Virus record (IMG/VR): IMGVR_UViG_3300025632_000035
Location: 1-38,484 of that record
Reading direction: 5' to 3' (one strand)
DNA: 38,484 nt
Source: a virus
Numbering within the stretch: position 1 is the stretch's first letter; each line of letters begins with the position of its first letter. The position numbers and the translations under genes are program-made. Under the pieces are notes generated by a model. It was not told the DNA's origin. It made no database searches and worked only from the letters and a program-made list of their open reading frames with translations. Below are positions 1 to 6,523 of the stretch, in pieces.

Positions 1-31
1 TATAGGAAAAAGCCCTATATATAACAGCGTT

Positions 32-223
32 TTGAATGAGTACCAAAATAATGACACTAGTTCAAAACTAGTAATGAAGTACGCAACTAACCCGACTTCA
101 AGACAGCAATTTATTGCTAGGTCGTTGCAAGTAAAAAGTGACAATGCTGTCACAATGTTAGCTAATAAAAAGCGACTAACTAAAAGAGAAAAGGCAATAT
201 TAAAGATGATGACAGGGAAATAA
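32..223 (+). CDS. Small hypothetical phage protein, possibly 5'-partial
   Basis: I do not recognise this protein. It is small, about 63 residues, polar, and basic at its C-terminus (KKRLTKREKAILKM), which would suit nucleic-acid binding, though no domain is evident. The listed start is a TTG without a clear Shine-Dalgarno sequence. The same frame stays open to the left edge of the window, so the real start may lie outside it, or at the ATG at 74. Its stop codon lies inside a perfect hairpin (209-233). Confidence 0.45.
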   Translation: MNEYQNNDTSSKLVMKYATNPTSRQQFIARSLQVKSDNAVTMLANKKRLTKREKAILKMMTGK

Positions 224-233
224 ACCCTGTCAT
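209..233 (+). other. Perfect 9-bp inverted repeat around a stop codon
   Basis: ATGACAGGG (209-217) is exactly complementary to CCCTGTCAT (225-233), with a 7-nt loop that contains the stop codon of the preceding gene. No U-run follows, so this is a weak candidate for an intrinsic terminator. It could instead be an mRNA-stability hairpin or an operator. Confidence 0.4.
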
Positions 234-258
234 AATTCAGCCATAATTATATTGTATA

Positions 259-269
259 ACTTGGCTTAA
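259..269 (+). repeat. 11-bp direct repeat ACTTGGCTTAA, copy 1
   Basis: ACTTGGCTTAA at 259-269 recurs exactly at 841-851. Each copy lies in the leader of a transcription block: the 290 gene for the first, the amidoligase structured leader for the second. This may be a shared regulatory site, but two copies of 11 bp could also be chance in AT-rich DNA. Confidence 0.35.
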
Positions 270-289
270 CAAAAAGATAGAGGTATCTT

Positions 290-493
290 ATGACTAAAAA
301 AGATTATGAGAAAGTCGCTCGAATTATTGGTAAACTTACAGCGAATAATTGTGAAAGTTTAACAAAACAAAACTTGATTAATGAATTTTCAAGTTTATTC
401 AATGAAGATAATTACAGATTTTCACCAAGAATGTTTCAGAAGGCTTGTGAGCTTTCAAGAGATTTTAACAACATAACAGCTAAAGCGAGGTAA
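290..493 (+). CDS. Small conserved-type phage protein, function unknown
   Basis: This 67-residue protein is preceded by an AGAGGT Shine-Dalgarno sequence 5-6 nt before the ATG. It resembles a common class of tiny early phage proteins: an N-terminal helix after MTKKDYEKVARIIG, and a C-terminal motif of the type 'NYRFSPRMFQKAC'. No function is known to me. The next gene starts 2 nt downstream of its stop, so it probably belongs to a short operon of three microproteins. Confidence 0.6.
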   Translation: MTKKDYEKVARIIGKLTANNCESLTKQNLINEFSSLFNEDNYRFSPRMFQKACELSRDFNNITAKAR

Positions 494-495
494 AT

Positions 496-651
496 ATGAA
501 TGATTACAGAATATTCAATCCAATATTTGATGAAGATATGATTGATAAATTAGATATTGAATTACTAGACGAAGATTTCATTGAGCAAGACGCACTCACA
601 TATTCTGAGCAATTAGAAATCAACAGAGGTTTAGCACAATGGTTAAAATAA
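496..651 (+). CDS. Acidic microprotein (51 aa)
   Basis: This is an ATG-started frame of 51 residues, very acidic in its first half (FDEDMIDKLDIELLDEDF). It begins 2 nt after the previous stop and overlaps the next small frame by 13 nt. The acidic composition could suit a DNA-mimic or inhibitor-type early protein, but that is inference and no family is recognised. The tight packing between two other small frames is the main support that it is real. Confidence 0.5.
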   Translation: MNDYRIFNPIFDEDMIDKLDIELLDEDFIEQDALTYSEQLEINRGLAQWLK

Positions 652-782
652 AAGATACTAAAAGCACTCAATCATTTACAGATTGGGTGCTAGACTTTCA
701 AGAGCAACACCAAGAATTATTATCTGAAAATAACTACGAAGATATTATACTTGAGAAGGCTGTGGATAACTTTGACAAATAA
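639..782 (+). CDS. Acidic microprotein (47 aa)
   Basis: This 47-residue frame starts at ATG 639 inside the end of the preceding gene and stops at TAA 780-782, just before the palindrome at 786. It is mostly helical and acidic (DFQEQHQELLSENNYEDI). I do not recognise it. Overlap coupling and position at the end of a three-gene run support translation. No clear Shine-Dalgarno sequence is seen. Confidence 0.45.
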   Translation: MVKIKDTKSTQSFTDWVLDFQEQHQELLSENNYEDIILEKAVDNFDK

Positions 783-785
783 TGT

Positions 786-823
786 TTGACAATATCCTAT
801 ATTAGTTTATAGGGTATTATCAA
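786..823 (+). promoter_or_regulatory. 16-bp near-perfect palindrome containing a TTGACA box
   Basis: TTGACAATATCCTATA (786-801) and TATAGGGTATTATCAA (808-823) form a stem with 14 Watson-Crick pairs, one G-U pair and one mismatch around the loop TTAGTT. The left arm starts with a consensus -35 hexamer, but no good -10 lies 16-18 nt away. A weaker pair, TTAGTT (802-807) and TATTAT (825-830), is spaced 17 nt. The element may be an operator over a promoter or a terminator-like hairpin. It lies directly upstream of the amidoligase leader. Confidence 0.5.
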
Positions 824-856
824 GTATTATGTGGTTTAATACTTGGCTTAAATTAT

Positions 857-976
857 GTGAGGTAATTCTAGCTTTAACACTAACAGTAATGAGATGGAAA
901 CAACAAATTCCAAACTTGTTAAAGTACTTTCATTATGGCTTATGATGTTATTGTCTAGGCTAGAATTATAACTCAC
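857..976 (+). ncRNA. Candidate structured RNA in the amidoligase leader
   Basis: The untranslated stretch folds by eye into a closed multi-helix element. P1 pairs GTGAG (857-861) with CTCAC (972-976), and 863-872 with 959-968 (10 bp), separated by a small internal loop. P2 pairs 873-879 with 917-923 and contains a hairpin, 895-899 with 908-912. A second hairpin pairs 931-936 with 942-947. The amidoligase Shine-Dalgarno (985-989) follows P1 by only 8 nt, so a cis-regulatory role is plausible. I could not match it to a known riboswitch. Confidence 0.5.
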
Positions 977-995
977 AATCTAACAGGAGTCTTTT

Positions 996-2183
996 ATGAC
1001 TTTACTACAATTTATACGACAACCTGTCTTTAACTTATCTAATGAGCAAATTAGAAATGTGTTAGACGATAGTCAACTACCAAATGGTTGGTCAGCAACT
1101 ATGGTACAAAGATTTATTAATCAATGTCCATATGACAATCTAGTAGATTCACTCAATGACAGCTATTATGATTTGAGAAATTGCCATGATTGTGGCGATG
1201 CTATGTATGATGATGATGCCTACTTATGTTATGAGGGTGATTATACGATTTGCTCTGATTGTTCAGATTCTAATTATTATTATTCAGAGAATCGTGACAC
1301 ATATATTCATAATGATGATTATGATGAGTATGATTCTGACTATGATGATGAGGGTTATTCTGGTGTTCACAGATACGAAACAAATGTCCTTGACCACCTT
1401 GACTTCCAACTCACAGCTAGTGAGCAACAGCAACAAAACAAGGGTAAGAAACTCTTGTATTGTGGTGTTGAATTAGAGGTCGAGAGGAGAAACGATTGTC
1501 CAGATGATATTGCCCACCATATCAATACATCTGTACTACCAGACTTTGCTATCTGTAAATCAGATGGCTCACTTGACAATGGCTTTGAGATTGTGACAGC
1601 ACCAAGTACTTATGCTATGCACAAAAAGAATTGGTCAAAGTTCTTTGATGACGAGCAATGTCGAGACAATCTGAAGGGTTGGTCTACAGATACAGCAGGA
1701 CTTCATATTCACTTATCAAGAAATGCTTTAACACCTTCAGAGATTGGTAAAATACTTATATTTATCAATGACGAAACCAACAAAGATTTCATTGACCAGA
1801 TTGCTGGTCGCTCATCTCATCAATGGGCAAAGAAATCGCCCAAGAAAATTACAGATGCTTTCAATTCTTCAGACAAGTATGAGGCTGTCAATACATCACA
1901 CAGGAATACAATCGAACTTCGTATCTTTCGTAGTAATGTATCCAAGCATGGTTTCTTTCGTGTCTTAGAATTTGCATTTGCATTATCTGACTTTGTCAAA
2001 TCAACTTCAATAGCTTTGACAAGTTTACACTACACAGCTTTCTTTCGTTTCATGTCTAGACCAGAAAACAAATCGACTTACCCAAACTTATCAGCTTGGT
2101 TAATTCGTAAAGGTCACATCAATGGAAAGCCTTCACGCTCAATTAGTGAGCAAGAAGAACTAACTAGCACAGCTACTAACTAG
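996..2183 (+). CDS. Putative amidoligase (Amidoligase_2-like) with N-terminal zinc cluster
   Basis: This is a predicted ATP-dependent carboxylate-amine ligase of the glutamine-synthetase-like amidoligase superfamily, which forms amide bonds between amino acids, peptides or proteins. Visible motifs are GVELEVE (157-163), DGSLDNGFEIVTAPST (190-205), GLHIHLSR (235-242) and TIELRIFR (305-312). These match the strand motifs that carry metal- and ATP-binding residues in this family. Residues 63-89 hold a CxxC-x11-C-x7-CxxC cluster that probably binds zinc, followed by a very acidic linker rich in Asp and Tyr. AGGAG lies 6 nt before the ATG. The next gene, a glutamine amidotransferase, starts 12 nt downstream, which fits a coupled pathway. 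The substrate is unknown. Confidence 0.82.
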   Translation: MTLLQFIRQPVFNLSNEQIRNVLDDSQLPNGWSATMVQRFINQCPYDNLVDSLNDSYYDLRNCHDCGDAMYDDDAYLCYEGDYTICSDCSDSNYYYSENRDTYIHNDDYDEYDSDYDDEGYSGVHRYETNVLDHLDFQLTASEQQQQNKGKKLLYCGVELEVERRNDCPDDIAHHINTSVLPDFAICKSDGSLDNGFEIVTAPSTYAMHKKNWSKFFDDEQCRDNLKGWSTDTAGLHIHLSRNALTPSEIGKILIFINDETNKDFIDQIAGRSSHQWAKKSPKKITDAFNSSDKYEAVNTSHRNTIELRIFRSNVSKHGFFRVLEFAFALSDFVKSTSIALTSLHYTAFFRFMSRPENKSTYPNLSAWLIRKGHINGKPSRSISEQEELTSTATN

Positions 2184-2195
2184 AAAGGGTAACAT

Positions 2196-3143
2196 ATGTG
2201 TTTAATTATTAAAACTGACAATCCAAGTCAACTACATAGTGGTTTATTAGAAACTGCTTACGAAAACAATCCAGATGGTTTTGGTGTAATGTTTTGTAAC
2301 AATGGCAAACTACACACTCACAAAATCGTACCCAAGACTTTCAAAGATGTTGAAAAGCTATGGGATAAATACAAGAATGTTGATTCTGGTATGGGTATCC
2401 ACTTCAGATTCAACACCAATGGAGATACTAACCGAGCTATGTCGCACCCTTTTGAAGTCTTATCCAAAGCCAAAGGTGATGACAGAGATATGTGGGTAAT
2501 GCACAATGGACCTCAACTTCCTACACCCATGATTGACAACAACAAATCTGACACACATCAGTTTGTCAAATGGGTATTACGACCACAACTCTCAGCCAAT
2601 CCCAAACTACTACACAATGCAGAGTGGCAAGAAATGATTGAGGAACTTATTGGTACTGACAAGTTATTATTTCTTGATGGCAAAACCAAAGAGTTTGTCA
2701 TCTTCAACGAATCTGAGGGCAAAGATATGGACAATGTAGGTTGGTTATCCAATACCTATTCTATCCAACCTTCTAGCTATGGTGTGCGTGACAAGTACTA
2801 CGACTTCGAAACTAACACCATGAAAGATGTTGCCAAAGACAAATACACTTGGGCATATGATGATGAAGATTGGGCATACTCTAGCTATGGTGGTGGCTAT
2901 CGTACAGTACCACGACAAAAATTCACAGGTCAGACATCTGGCAAAGTCATAGACTACACAGCCGACAAAGGGGGGCAAGTAGATACTAAAGCTGTCGAAG
3001 ATGATAGCTTGATGTACAATGGCAAACATCTACAATGGGATGACCTGTGTACTAGAGACAGAGAAGAACTTGTCGAACTATGCGAAGAAAATCCTGTGGG
3101 TGTAGCAAGTTACATTCACACCAACATTACAGGGGGCAACTAA
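2196..3143 (+). CDS. Class II glutamine amidotransferase-like Ntn hydrolase
   Basis: This is a predicted glutaminase or amidotransferase of the GATase II fold. The protein starts MCLII, so Cys2 would become the N-terminal nucleophile after Met removal, with no propeptide. Family-typical motifs follow: NNPDGFGVMF (24-33), a FRFNTNG segment (70-76), HPF (84-86) and VMHNG (101-105), the last equivalent to the Asn-Gly of the oxyanion hole. The last 100 residues are Tyr/Asp-rich and unassigned. It most likely supplies ammonia to, or trims, the product of the adjacent amidoligase. The pairing with amidoligase and AIG2-type enzymes has been described for other phage and bacterial loci. Confidence 0.82.
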   Translation: MCLIIKTDNPSQLHSGLLETAYENNPDGFGVMFCNNGKLHTHKIVPKTFKDVEKLWDKYKNVDSGMGIHFRFNTNGDTNRAMSHPFEVLSKAKGDDRDMWVMHNGPQLPTPMIDNNKSDTHQFVKWVLRPQLSANPKLLHNAEWQEMIEELIGTDKLLFLDGKTKEFVIFNESEGKDMDNVGWLSNTYSIQPSSYGVRDKYYDFETNTMKDVAKDKYTWAYDDEDWAYSSYGGGYRTVPRQKFTGQTSGKVIDYTADKGGQVDTKAVEDDSLMYNGKHLQWDDLCTRDREELVELCEENPVGVASYIHTNITGGN

Positions 3144-3144
3144 T

Positions 3145-3927
3145 ATGGACTTCACACCTAACATTAACTACTCTTACAATAACGAATACATCTTTGGTAT
3201 TCCATTCAACAAAAGCTACCAACTACTATGTCGCACCACACGAACTATAAATGGTGTGACCGAAGATGTCTGGGCAAACACCCAGAAAATGTATGCTAGT
3301 GGAGAAATGTTTCCTAGATTCATGCAACTATCTGACATTGAGTTTGGTGTTATGAAATCTAACAAAGAGATAATCTTCAACACCACCAATACAGATATGA
3401 ATATACCCAAGAAAAACTATACACATTTTATTATCAAGGGTACAGCAATATCAAATGGAGAGTGGCACAGATTATCTACACCTCAAGATACTGTTAGGTG
3501 GTCTGCATTTGAACTCAAACACCTACGACACAATCGTACCATACAGCAATCTTATCCACACATGATGAATAGATTACAGAATACTTATGATTCTGGTCAG
3601 ACATTGTGGTCAAAGCTATGCGACTATTCTCTTAGAACTGTGAGAGAGATAACAACTAGGCAAAGATGTCAAGCTGTAACAAAAGAATTATCCAGACAGA
3701 GATACTTCAACAACTTCAAGCTACCTCGTACAGCTAAGACTATTCAGTTTGAGACTATACAGTACGAAGTATCTGCTAGAAAGAAGAGAGGTTTGTCTCT
3801 TGGTACACCTCGTGTCAAAGGACAATCAGTAATATCATCTGTGTTCAACTATCCATTAGAGAACAATCACAGATACACATTGAATTGGTCATCACTACGA
3901 CACGCACATAATGGTTATGCAGTATAA
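3145..3927 (+). CDS. Hypothetical protein in the amidoligase cassette
   Basis: I do not recognise this 260-residue protein. It starts 1 nt after the amidotransferase stop, with the purine-rich AGGGGG as its likely ribosome-binding site, so it is almost certainly co-translated. It is basic, Asn- and Tyr-rich, and soluble by eye, with no Cys pairs or membrane spans. A Lys/Arg-rich stretch near residues 165-225 (TTRQRC, SARKKRG) may contact nucleic acid. Its position suggests either the acceptor protein or a partner of the amidoligase system, which is inference only. Confidence 0.7.
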   Translation: MDFTPNINYSYNNEYIFGIPFNKSYQLLCRTTRTINGVTEDVWANTQKMYASGEMFPRFMQLSDIEFGVMKSNKEIIFNTTNTDMNIPKKNYTHFIIKGTAISNGEWHRLSTPQDTVRWSAFELKHLRHNRTIQQSYPHMMNRLQNTYDSGQTLWSKLCDYSLRTVREITTRQRCQAVTKELSRQRYFNNFKLPRTAKTIQFETIQYEVSARKKRGLSLGTPRVKGQSVISSVFNYPLENNHRYTLNWSSLRHAHNGYAV

Positions 3928-4115
3928 TACCGATTGTATACCGAAAGATTCCGATAGGTACTGATATCGAGGTAAGTGGGGTAATGACTATCTCTTATAT
4001 ATAAAATATATATATATATAATAAAAATTGTATGTATATAGTAATATATAGGAGTCTTCCGCCACCCATTCTACCAAAAGCGTACCTCTCGGTATCTATC
4101 GGTAGTCTATCGGTA
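3928..4115. other. Candidate replication origin: inverted iteron clusters around an AT-rich tract
   Basis: On the + strand three to four units of about 11 bp run head to tail: TACCGATTGTA (3928-3938), TACCGAAAGAT (3939-3949), TCCGATAGGTA (3950-3960) and a degenerate CTGATATCGAG. In opposite orientation lie TACCGATAGAC (4105-4115), TACCGATAGA (4095-4104) and TACCGAGAGG (4085-4094). Between the clusters is an almost pure A/T stretch, about 3994-4050, including a run of alternating TA. Iterons at helical spacing beside an easily melted tract are the hallmark of initiator-bound origins. An operator array is the main alternative. This 229-bp gap holds no convincing gene. Confidence 0.55.
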
Positions 4116-4133
4116 TAATGCCTAATTATTTTA

Positions 4134-4161
4134 TTGACAAAAGAAAGGATTATGATATGAT
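4134..4161 (+). promoter_or_regulatory. Candidate promoter TTGACA-16-TATGAT
   Basis: A consensus -35 TTGACA (4134-4139) and a TATGAT box (4156-4161) are spaced 16 nt, immediately after the iteron region. The expected start of transcription lies just inside the first microprotein gene (ATG 4157). It would therefore mainly serve the genes from 4275 onward. Confidence 0.45.
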
Positions 4162-4273
4162 TACATTTACAATATTTGCACTAGGACTAGCTACAGGAAT
4201 GTTGGCTACTTATATTACATACTGCATATGGGTAATCTGTATGTGGATAATTAATCAGAAGAGGGGGATATGA
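4157..4273 (+). CDS. Single-span membrane microprotein (38 aa)
   Basis: The peptide MITFTIFALGLATGMLAT... is almost wholly hydrophobic, forms one predicted transmembrane helix (residues 2-33) and ends in a basic QKRG tail. AAAGGA lies 5 nt or so upstream of the ATG. The next tiny gene follows after 1 nt. Such peptides are often missed by annotation. Function is unknown; membrane location is inferred from composition. Confidence 0.5.
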   Translation: MITFTIFALGLATGMLATYITYCIWVICMWIINQKRGI

Positions 4274-4274
4274 T

Positions 4275-4349
4275 ATGGAAACTATATTAACTTATATAAT
4301 CTTAATTGTTCTTGGTACTCTCGTACTTTGGTGGGGGACAACACGATGA
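4275..4349 (+). CDS. Membrane microprotein (24 aa)
   Basis: METILTYIILIVLGTLVLWW with a short TTR tail is a 24-residue hydrophobic peptide, one membrane span. GAGGGGG (4261-4267) lies about 7 nt upstream as a possible Shine-Dalgarno sequence. The stop overlaps the ATG of the next gene (ATGA). It is too short for similarity arguments. The evidence is ribosome site, overlap and composition. Confidence 0.4.
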   Translation: METILTYIILIVLGTLVLWWGTTR

Positions 4350-4870
4350 GACTAGATAAACACCTACCACCCAACGCAATACAGGTCAGATATGTACACC
4401 CATACTATGAAGGGGTGTATGATGATGAGGATAACTTTGTAGAAGAATACTGCACCAATGAAAGTACAGCTACCGATGTATACAAACTAATCAGAAAAGC
4501 ACATAGGGAAAAACAATCTTACTACTACCGAAGAAGAACTAGAGGTTTATCATCTGAAGATGCTAGGAATTATGGCTCTTGGGTAGACAGACAGCACACT
4601 ACCGACATACCTAAATACAACATCAAGGTCAGGAAACTTGGTCGCAGAGTTGTCATTGAATACAACCCAGAGTATGCACTCAAGATGTTTGAGATACAAA
4701 AACAAAAACTAATCAATGCAAACAAACCCAGACACAGATCTGCCCCAAAGGTATTTATGGATGCCCAAACAGCCGCACAAGAACGAGCTAGGGTAAGTAT
4801 AGAAGATATGTTTAGAGACATGGAGTTAGATACATCATTACTACCATCAGAAAGGAATGAACATGAATGA
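4346..4870 (+). CDS. Hypothetical basic protein (174 aa)
   Basis: This is an unrecognised soluble protein with many Tyr, Arg and Lys residues (SYYYRRRTRG near residue 60) and a helical C-terminal third (TAAQERARVSIEDMFRDMEL). The start at 4346 is preferred over an in-frame TTG at 4328 because it forms a 4-nt ATGA overlap with the upstream membrane peptide. Its end overlaps the next gene's start. It lies between the iteron region and the cyclotransferase. Binding to nucleic acid is possible from its charge but not shown. Confidence 0.62.
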   Translation: MRLDKHLPPNAIQVRYVHPYYEGVYDDEDNFVEEYCTNESTATDVYKLIRKAHREKQSYYYRRRTRGLSSEDARNYGSWVDRQHTTDIPKYNIKVRKLGRRVVIEYNPEYALKMFEIQKQKLINANKPRHRSAPKVFMDAQTAAQERARVSIEDMFRDMELDTSLLPSERNEHE

Positions 4871-5156
4871 GATAGGACAGAAAGTATCCAAGAAAGATTT
4901 GAATCTCGTACAAGTAGAATGGCTCGACGCAATGTCGGATGATAACACTTGGCAAGAACTAGATGAACTACGAAAACAAAAGCTAAGACCTGTCACCTGT
5001 GTCGGTTGGCTGCTAACACAAAATTCAGAGGTGACTATACTTATATCATCATTCGATGAAGATAGTCAATGTGGTGGTGGGGGTACAGTTATACCTACTA
5101 ACTGCGTACAAAAAATTACGAAGGTAAGGGAGAAAAATGACGACACAAACAACTAG
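4863..5156 (+). CDS. Small conserved-type phage protein (97 aa)
   Basis: The pattern 'VEWLDAMSDDNTW ... ELRKQKLRPVTCVGWLL ... VTILISSFDED ... GGGGTVIPTNCVQKI' is one I associate with an uncharacterised small protein seen in many tailed phages, with no known function. ATG 4863 is preferred over ATG 4857 because AAAGGA is then spaced 6 nt. It overlaps the cyclotransferase gene by 20 nt, so translational coupling is likely. Confidence 0.62.
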   Translation: MNEIGQKVSKKDLNLVQVEWLDAMSDDNTWQELDELRKQKLRPVTCVGWLLTQNSEVTILISSFDEDSQCGGGGTVIPTNCVQKITKVREKNDDTNN

Positions 5157-5562
5157 CCTATTTGTATATGGCACACTCAAGAGGGGGCACAGATTGAATA
5201 GTGTGCTAGGCGGCGGCTCAACTTTGATATACCCTGCCATAACACTATTAAACAACTACGACTTACAGGGATATGCCGACGCATTTCCTATAATGACACT
5301 AACAGAAGAAGGAGAAGGATACAGAATATTGGGAGAACTATATTCAGTAATGCCCTCTGTCATGGATAGGGTAAACTCTATCGAGGGTGGTGCGGGTTAC
5401 ATACCATACATAGTAGATGTGAGACCGATAGATTCTAATGAGAAAAGAGTAGAACAAGCAATCACATTTATCTATCCTAACACCGACAAGTACATGACCT
5501 TATCGCCTATCAATTCTACCAAGATGTCTGACATAACAGGGGAAGTAAAGGTGTGGGCATGA
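5137..5562 (+). CDS. Gamma-glutamylcyclotransferase (AIG2/GGCT-like)
   Basis: This is a predicted cyclotransferase that removes gamma-glutamyl groups as 5-oxoproline, acting on free gamma-glutamyl amines or on amidoligase products. Motifs are VYGTLKRG (10-17), which forms the substrate loop; FPIM (50-53); GELY (66-69); and NSIEGGAGY (80-88), whose Glu83 aligns with the catalytic Glu of the family. At 141 residues it is the usual size. A Shine-Dalgarno GGGAG precedes ATG. It forms the third enzyme of the amidoligase and amidotransferase cassette, though five small genes separate it from them. Confidence 0.85.
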   Translation: MTTQTTSLFVYGTLKRGHRLNSVLGGGSTLIYPAITLLNNYDLQGYADAFPIMTLTEEGEGYRILGELYSVMPSVMDRVNSIEGGAGYIPYIVDVRPIDSNEKRVEQAITFIYPNTDKYMTLSPINSTKMSDITGEVKVWA

Positions 5563-5738
5563 TGCATTTTGTAACAAGTCTGATGATGATTATATGTTTG
5601 ACTTGCATACCAACGGCACTTATGATAGGAGTGTTTACCGATCCTTACTACAGGAATCCGCTTGTATTTGGGATACTAATTTTTACAGTTATGATAGGAG
5701 TATTTATATGGCAAGAGACCCATACAAGAAAAAAATAG
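5559..5738 (+). CDS. Two-span membrane protein (59 aa)
   Basis: The frame starts at ATG 5559 in a 4-nt ATGA overlap with the cyclotransferase stop. It encodes two hydrophobic segments (about 4-24 and 38-54) separated by a short polar turn (TDPYYRN) and ends in a basic HTRKK tail. Topology suggests a small inner-membrane hairpin. Function is unknown. Confidence 0.55.
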   Translation: MMHFVTSLMMIICLTCIPTALMIGVFTDPYYRNPLVFGILIFTVMIGVFIWQETHTRKK

Positions 5739-5959
5739 AAAAAGAAGAAGATATACTTGAAGACGGAGATTTTGTTTTAGATGGATACAGTATTCATTTA
5801 GACAAGAATGTTGCAAAACACAATGATGATTTGGAACAAGATATAAACGATTACGAAGATATACAGGAGGACTATGCCTTTCAATCCGAAGACACACAAC
5901 CTATTGCAGTCGACAGATTTGTCAGTCGCTTTGGAAAAAGCCGTCGATCATCTAGATAA
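5708..5959 (+). CDS. Acidic hypothetical protein (83 aa)
   Basis: ATG 5708 is chosen because AGGAG (5696-5700) is spaced 7 nt upstream. A longer in-frame start at 5594 would lie deep within the membrane protein gene. The product begins with basic residues (MARDPYKKKIEK), then a highly acidic middle (EEDILEDGDF, DDLEQDINDYEDIQEDY) and a basic tail (RFGKSRRSSR). No family is recognised. Confidence 0.52.
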   Translation: MARDPYKKKIEKEEDILEDGDFVLDGYSIHLDKNVAKHNDDLEQDINDYEDIQEDYAFQSEDTQPIAVDRFVSRFGKSRRSSR

Positions 5960-6197
5960 CTCAGAGACAGACGAGCCATTTATTTGTGTAAAAACTGATA
6001 AGCCTTTCTCATTGAAGATGAGGTTTCATCAATACATCAAAGCCTTTAAGGTGCAGATGAAAGATGTAGCAGAGGTAGATGAGAATAAATATGACCACCT
6101 TACCTTTACCGATGAAGGAGATAAAGAATTAATTATTACTTCTTCCTTAGAGAAAGACCAATTAGTATTACTAACAGATGAAGGAGACATACTATGA
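5874..6197 (+). CDS. Hypothetical protein (107 aa)
   Basis: A strong AGGAGG lies 5 nt before ATG 5874. The gene overlaps the preceding one by 86 nt, so this stretch is read in two frames. The protein is soluble and mixed alpha/beta by eye, ending in a repeated acidic pattern (LTFTDEGDKEL, LLTDEGDIL). No known domain is seen. It overlaps the next gene by 4 nt. Confidence 0.62.
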   Translation: MPFNPKTHNLLQSTDLSVALEKAVDHLDNSETDEPFICVKTDKPFSLKMRFHQYIKAFKVQMKDVAEVDENKYDHLTFTDEGDKELIITSSLEKDQLVLLTDEGDIL

Positions 6198-6523
6198 AGA
6201 AGAAAGATAAACAACTAGAGGATGATGTAAAACTTTTTGCAGATTGCTGTTCTGATTTGAAAAAACCAATAGCAGAATTATCCAAGAAGTATCCTATAAA
6301 CATGATACACTCAGCACTCATGGAAGTAGGACTTCGTATGTCTATGCTTAGCATGGGTACAGAAAATACTATGGCTATCTTTGAAACAATTATGAGTAAC
6401 TTAGGTGGCTATGGTACACTCATAGACCAAGACACTCGTGCCATGAGGGAACGAGGTGAAGATGAACTAGATGCAATAGAGAATTGGGAATACAATGTCA
6501 ACATCAGCAAGACCATCCATTGA
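6194..6523 (+). CDS. Hypothetical helical protein (109 aa)
   Basis: It starts in an ATGA overlap with the upstream gene, with GGAG close by. The N-terminus is Lys-rich, then an amphipathic helical core with several Met residues (ALMEVGLRMSMLSMGTENTMAIFETIM) and an acidic end. I do not recognise it. It resembles small helical-bundle phage proteins of unknown role. Confidence 0.6.
   Translation: MKKKDKQLEDDVKLFADCCSDLKKPIAELSKKYPINMIHSALMEVGLRMSMLSMGTENTMAIFETIMSNLGGYGTLIDQDTRAMRERGEDELDAIENWEYNVNISKTIH

Noticed and set aside
857-976. A known glutamine riboswitch
   Set aside because: The helices are real by eye, but I could not find the conserved loop sequences of the glnA or Downstream-peptide classes.
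1186-1476. Met/Ile-rich frame inside the amidoligase gene
   Set aside because: It is an out-of-frame reading of the Asp/Tyr-rich linker and shows no start signal or protein-like composition.
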